Assembly (NCBI GenBank): GCA_035651595.1
Contig: DASRFJ010000050.1
Coordinates: 1-8,240 of the forward strand
Length of the DNA: 8,240 nucleotides
Reading direction: 5' to 3'
From: JAFARZ01 sp035651595
Lineage (GTDB): Bacteria > Actinomycetota > Actinomycetes > Streptosporangiales > Streptosporangiaceae
The position numbers and the translations under genes are program-made. Shown here in pieces: positions 6,366-8,240 of the stretch (positions within the stretch are counted from its first letter, which is position 1; each line of letters begins with the position of its first letter). The notes under the pieces are model-generated. The model had not been told where the DNA came from. It searched no databases and worked only from the letters and a program-made list of their open reading frames with translations.

Positions 6366-6821
6366 ATGCCCAGGCAGACACGTCCGCCGCAAGGCCTGCT
6401 AGCGCAGCGGCTGGACCACTTGTTCCGCACGGTCCATCCCAAGGACCGCGGCCCGTACACACCCGCAGAGGTCGCCGGCGCGATCAACACGGCGGCGGGA
6501 GAACGGGTCGTGTCCGGAACCTACCTGTGGCTGCTCCGGACAGGACAGCGGGACAACCCGACCCTGCGCCACCTGACCGCCATCGCACGGTTCTTCGGCG
6601 TAGCGCCGGCCTACTTCTTGCCCGACACGGGCGCCACAGAGGAACTCTCTCCCGACGTGGTCGCGGCGCTTACTGACGACAAGGTCCGCGACCTGGCGCT
6701 CCGGGCAGCCGGGCTGTCCGACCGGTCGCTGCGGGCAATCGCCGACATCGTCGACAGCGCCCGCGCGGTCGAAGGGCTACCCGCAGCGGCTCCGGCCGAC
6801 GACACCGGCCAGCGGCGATGA
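6366..6821 (+). CDS. EspR-like helix-turn-helix DNA-binding regulator
   Basis: The product has 151 residues. The ATG at 6366 is chosen because GGAGG precedes it and the protein from here aligns with the family; an ATG further up in the same frame (6294) adds unlike sequence. Residues 11-30 (LLAQRLDHLFRTVHPKDRGP) and 31-87 (TPAEVAGAIN, then SGTYLWLLRTGQRDNPTLRHL, with the TAIARFFGVAPAYFLPD ending) match the N-terminal XRE-type domain of EspR, with the hallmark 'LFxTVxPxxRGPxT', 'YLxxLRxGxRxNPT' and 'FFxVxxAYF'. A helical C-terminal part (91-136) would be the dimerisation domain. EspR of Mycobacterium tuberculosis is a nucleoid-associated regulator of ESX-1 genes; no ESX genes are visible here, so only the binding fold is transferred. 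It sits between two identical-armed operator-like sites and next to a tandem-repeat operator, so it is the natural candidate to bind one of them. Complete and unbroken. Confidence 0.8.
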   Translation: MPRQTRPPQGLLAQRLDHLFRTVHPKDRGPYTPAEVAGAINTAAGERVVSGTYLWLLRTGQRDNPTLRHLTAIARFFGVAPAYFLPDTGATEELSPDVVAALTDDKVRDLALRAAGLSDRSLRAIADIVDSARAVEGLPAAAPADDTGQRR

Positions 6822-6840
6822 GGGTCTCAGGTGCACTCGG

Positions 6841-6869
6841 TTGACGATTCCATTAACACTAGTTAAAAT
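6841..6869 (+). promoter_or_regulatory. Near-consensus promoter for the whiB gene
   Basis: TTGACG (6841-6846) and TAAAAT (6864-6869) are separated by exactly 17 bp, a strong housekeeping-sigma type promoter in otherwise GC-rich DNA. Transcription would start near 6876, leaving an approximately 125-nt leader before the ATG at 7001. The leader contains GGGAC...GTCCC (about 6956-6979), which could form a small hairpin. Confidence 0.7.
6851..6866. promoter_or_regulatory. Operator-like site CATTAA-N4-AGTTAA within the whiB promoter
   Basis: CATTAACACTAGTTAA contains the inverted repeat TTAAC-ACTA-GTTAA and fills the spacer between -35 and -10, overlapping the -10. The same two 6-bp arms occur, reversed, at 6259-6274. 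A protein bound here would block RNA polymerase, so repression is the simplest reading. Confidence 0.65.
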
Positions 6870-7000
6870 AGATCCACTGTAATCCTTGTCAGTTGCACTG
6901 ATCTGACCGGAACCAGCGCGGATCCGGCAAACCGCTGCAGCTGATCACGATCCCAGGGACCACGCTCCCTCGTCCCGCGGCGAAACGGAGCGATCCTGCC

Positions 7001-7345
7001 ATGTACAAACAGATCAAGTCGGCCGATGGCACCGAAATCGTGCTGCTCGGCAAGGTCTCGGCCGCAGTCACCACCGCACGGCTGGGGCAATGGGCCCAGC
7101 ACGCGGTTTGCGCCGACACCGACTCGGAGATCTTCTTCCCTGCCCACGATGATCCCGGCACCGAGGCCAAGCAGATCTGCCGCCGCTGCCCGGTCCGGCG
7201 CGAATGCCTCGCGTTCGCGATCACCAACGACGAGCGTTTCGGCATCTGGGGCGGCCTGGATCCGGACGAGCGCAGGAACCTGCGCCGCAGCCTGCAACGG
7301 CGAAAGGCACCGGCTGCGGCAGCAGACCGACGTGGTGTGGCATGA
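7001..7345 (+). CDS. WhiB-family [4Fe-4S] transcriptional regulator
   Basis: The product has 114 residues. Four cysteines at 37, 60, 63 and 69 (AVCADTD; ICRRCPVRREC) follow the WhiB cluster-ligand pattern C-Xn-C-X2-C-X5-C. The family motif GIWGG is at 81-85, followed by the basic tail NLRRSLQRRK expected to contact DNA. WhiB-like proteins bind a redox/NO-sensitive iron-sulphur cluster and the primary sigma factor region 4, and occur in actinobacteria and their phages. The N-terminus carries about 30 residues ahead of the core, longer than in the shortest members; ATG at 7001 has GGAG about 13 nt upstream, and no internal start fits better. It is preceded by a strong promoter with an embedded operator-like site and overlaps the next gene (ATGA). 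Members on mobile elements often act on element genes, but the target here cannot be told. Confidence 0.92.
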   Translation: MYKQIKSADGTEIVLLGKVSAAVTTARLGQWAQHAVCADTDSEIFFPAHDDPGTEAKQICRRCPVRRECLAFAITNDERFGIWGGLDPDERRNLRRSLQRRKAPAAAADRRGVA

Positions 7346-7644
7346 CCCCCGAACAGCGACGACTCCGCGCCAAGATCGCCGCCAACACCCGGTGGTCCCG
7401 CCCGATGGCCCGTGCCGACCAGGCCGACGCCGCTCGCGCGGCGATCTTTAACCGCCTCGAACGGCAAGTCGATCCCGACGACATGCTGCCTCCCGAAGAA
7501 CGCGCGCTACTCGTGCGCGCCGCCGCTCGTCAATTGTCCGCTCTGCTGAATGCCGCACGGTCCCGGAAAAAGGTCGCGCCAAACACACGGAAATGCCCGA
7601 CTCAACTCTCCCACTTATCCAGACCCGAAGGTCTCTCACAGTAG
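7342..7644 (+). CDS. Small protein of unknown function, coupled to whiB
   Basis: The product has 100 residues. The ATG at 7342 overlaps the whiB stop (ATGA), so it is probably translated by re-initiation; the same frame is open further upstream, but only as a whiB shadow. The N-terminal part, MTPEQRRLRAKIAANTRWSR, with R-A-D-Q-A-D-A-A-R-A-A following, is basic and helical. A middle DPDDMLPPEERALLVRAAAR segment leads to a helix (LSALLNAARSRKK) and a polar tail. There are no Cys residues in the helical core, no membrane segment and no enzyme motif. It looks like a small helical, possibly DNA- or RNA-binding or regulator-accessory protein. The repeated Arg/Ala composition fits native high-GC coding. 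I do not recognise a family. The overlap suggests that it works with, or modulates, the WhiB protein. Confidence 0.6.
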   Translation: MTPEQRRLRAKIAANTRWSRPMARADQADAARAAIFNRLERQVDPDDMLPPEERALLVRAAARQLSALLNAARSRKKVAPNTRKCPTQLSHLSRPEGLSQ

Positions 7645-7654
7645 CTGGCGAGAG
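7633..7654 (+). terminator. Weak possible terminator hairpin after the whiB operon
   Basis: CTCTC (7633-7637) and GAGAG (7650-7654) can pair, with a partial inner CAG/CTG pairing, across the stop codon at 7642-7644. There is no U-tract, so this is only a weak candidate. Confidence 0.2.
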
Positions 7655-7770
7655 CCGTCTATTCATGCAAGTATTCTTATCGGTCACACGGATGGATCGT
7701 TCAAACAGGCTTGTGCAATGCCGTCACATTCATGCTGTGAATGGTCTGCATGTTCCGCACGTTCCGAGTA

Positions 7771-7902
7771 ATGAACTCAGTCTCGCGACATGAGTACCTG
7801 GCTATGACCAGCAAGGATGCGCAACAATTTGCGCGAGCCGCCATCCAGCGCCTGACCCGTGCATACCATCTGACGCTAGACCGCTTGCATTCGCCGCGCT
7901 AG
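7771..7902 (+). CDS. Possible 43-residue ORF, unknown
   Basis: ATG at 7771 opens a frame encoding MNSVSRHEYLAMTSKDAQQF, then ARAAIQRLTRAYHLTLDRLH and SPR, ending TAG at 7900. A second ATG at 7804 is in frame. The amphipathic helical look (ARAAIQRLTRAYHLTLDRL) is the only argument for it. No proper ribosome site precedes either start, and the frame holds an inverted repeat and ends inside a GCTAGGTCACT copy. It may be the remnant tail of a longer gene. Confidence 0.2.
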   Translation: MNSVSRHEYLAMTSKDAQQFARAAIQRLTRAYHLTLDRLHSPR

Positions 7903-7908
7903 GTCACT
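7898..7908 (+). repeat. GCTAGGTCACT repeat, copy 1
   Basis: This exact 11-mer recurs at 8142-8152 and, inverted, at 8169-8179. This copy lies on the left side of the partial tRNA gene; the others lie on its right. Confidence 0.7.
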
Positions 7909-7987
7909 TGTCGGCGAGCATCTCAGAAAATGGCAGTTCCGACGCAGCAAAGAATCCATCGTGCTAGCATCTAGGAAAGGACTTTTG

Positions 7988-8027
<40 letters not shown>

Positions 8028-8065
8028 TTGGCGCTCCAGGGTACCGGAGCACCAGGAACGCAGAC

Positions 8066-8094
8066 AGCATACCGGTTCCGGAGGGCTGTGTCGC
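8066..8094 (-). promoter_or_regulatory. Promoter of the tRNA-Ala gene fragment
   Basis: On the minus strand GCGACA (8094-8089) and TATGCT (8071-8066) are separated by 17 bp, each matching the consensus at four of six positions. Transcription would start near 8059, about 30 nt before the tRNA 5' end, as expected for an authentic tRNA promoter. Confidence 0.5.
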
Positions 8095-8141
8095 ACTCGG
8101 GCGTTGCGCGGCGGCCAGCAGTTCCCGCCAAGCATCCCGGT

Positions 8142-8179
8142 GCTAGGTCACTAGTCTCTAGTCAGCGCAGTGACCTAGC
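8142..8179. promoter_or_regulatory. Inverted GCTAGGTCACT pair, operator-like, before the gene at 8203
   Basis: GCTAGGTCACT (8142-8152) and AGTGACCTAGC (8169-8179) are perfect 11-bp inverted repeats 16 bp apart. Nested in them is ACTAG-TCT-CTAGT (8150-8162). The structure sits 24-61 bp upstream of an ATG, where a promoter is expected, so it is probably an operator. It could equally be paired arm-type sites of a recombinase, because a third copy lies beyond the tRNA fragment. Confidence 0.65.
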
Positions 8180-8202
8180 TCCCCCGCCTGAAGGGAGCCG
8201 TC

Positions 8203-8240
8203 ATGACCGCCACCGCGACCCGCCGCGCCGCCCGGCGCCA
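8203..8240 (+). CDS. Start of a rightward gene (partial, unknown)
   Basis: ATG at 8203 follows AAGGGAG with good spacing (about 6-7 nt). Only about a dozen codons are present (MTATATRRAARR), too few to assign a function. The placement directly after the inverted-repeat operator supports a real start. Confidence 0.55.
   Translation, partial: MTATATRRAARR

Larger units (their letters stand above)
7645..7987. other. Intergenic region, mostly non-coding, lower GC
   Basis: I see no confident gene in this 340-bp stretch. It contains several short inverted repeats: CATTCA-TGCTG-TGAATG at 7727-7743 and GCGCAA-CAAT-TTGCGC at 7819-7834. It also holds one copy of GCTAGGTCACT at 7898-7908. The composition is clearly more AT-rich than the coding regions, as expected next to an attachment site. 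Confidence 0.5.

Noticed and set aside
6863..7467. Two minus-strand frames opposite whiB
   Set aside because: Antisense of a clear WhiB gene with all four cysteines and GIWGG on the plus strand.
7727..7743. CATTCA-TGCTG-TGAATG inverted repeat as a terminator or operator
   Set aside because: Only 6-bp AT-rich arms, no T-tract, and no nearby start that it would control.

Overview
The window is GC-rich, densely packed actinobacterial DNA. A WhiB-family regulator and an EspR-like DNA-binding protein (two actinobacterial families), frequent GTG/ATGA gene overlaps and strong GGAGG ribosome sites all support this. It looks like a rearranged part of an integrative or conjugative element lying against a tRNA gene. 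I cannot name the species.

Region 1 (1-2787, minus strand) is one transfer/replication-type operon read right to left. It holds the C-terminal part of a VirD4/TraG-type coupling ATPase, a protein with two DnaB-N-like domains and no helicase motor, a frameshifted protein of unknown function, and a second DnaB-N-like protein that runs off the left edge. The genes are coupled by overlaps or tight spacing.

Region 2 (about 2788-4609, plus strand) is a broken island. It contains the 3' part of an MAB_1171c-like (DUF6545) membrane protein gene and a flavin monooxygenase gene with at least four frameshifts and no 3' end. Both borders cut genes on both sides: the coupling-protein gene and the transporter gene are both 5'-truncated at the left border, and the monooxygenase and nuclease genes are both 3'-truncated at the right border. 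The left border falls in a perfect 9-bp inverted repeat.

Region 3 (4609-6171, minus strand) is a two-gene operon. A coiled-coil protein with a possible winged helix overlaps (GTGA) a PD-(D/E)XK nuclease of the RecB/Cas4 type that has lost its C-terminal part. The operon appears to start from a leaderless GTG, directly behind an array of 10-bp tandem repeats that looks like an operator.

Region 4 (6171-7644, plus strand) holds a divergent EspR-like regulator, then a WhiB gene overlapped by a small gene of unknown function. The same 16-bp operator-like site (CATTAA-N4-AGTTAA) lies upstream of the regulator and again between the -35 and -10 of a near-consensus promoter for whiB. This suggests one circuit controlling both.

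Region 5 (7645-8240) is mostly non-coding. It contains the promoter and 5' 40 nt of a tRNA-Ala(GGC) gene whose 3' half is absent, which is the signature of an integration boundary. Three copies of GCTAGGTCACT lie on both sides of it, two of them as an inverted pair in front of a new gene that begins at 8203.

Overall interpretation (inference): this is the regulatory and accessory end of an actinobacterial mobile element whose transfer operon has been interrupted. The nuclease operon with its iteron-like operator, next to an EspR-like/WhiB circuit, is the best candidate for an undescribed system. All family assignments were made by eye, without database searches.
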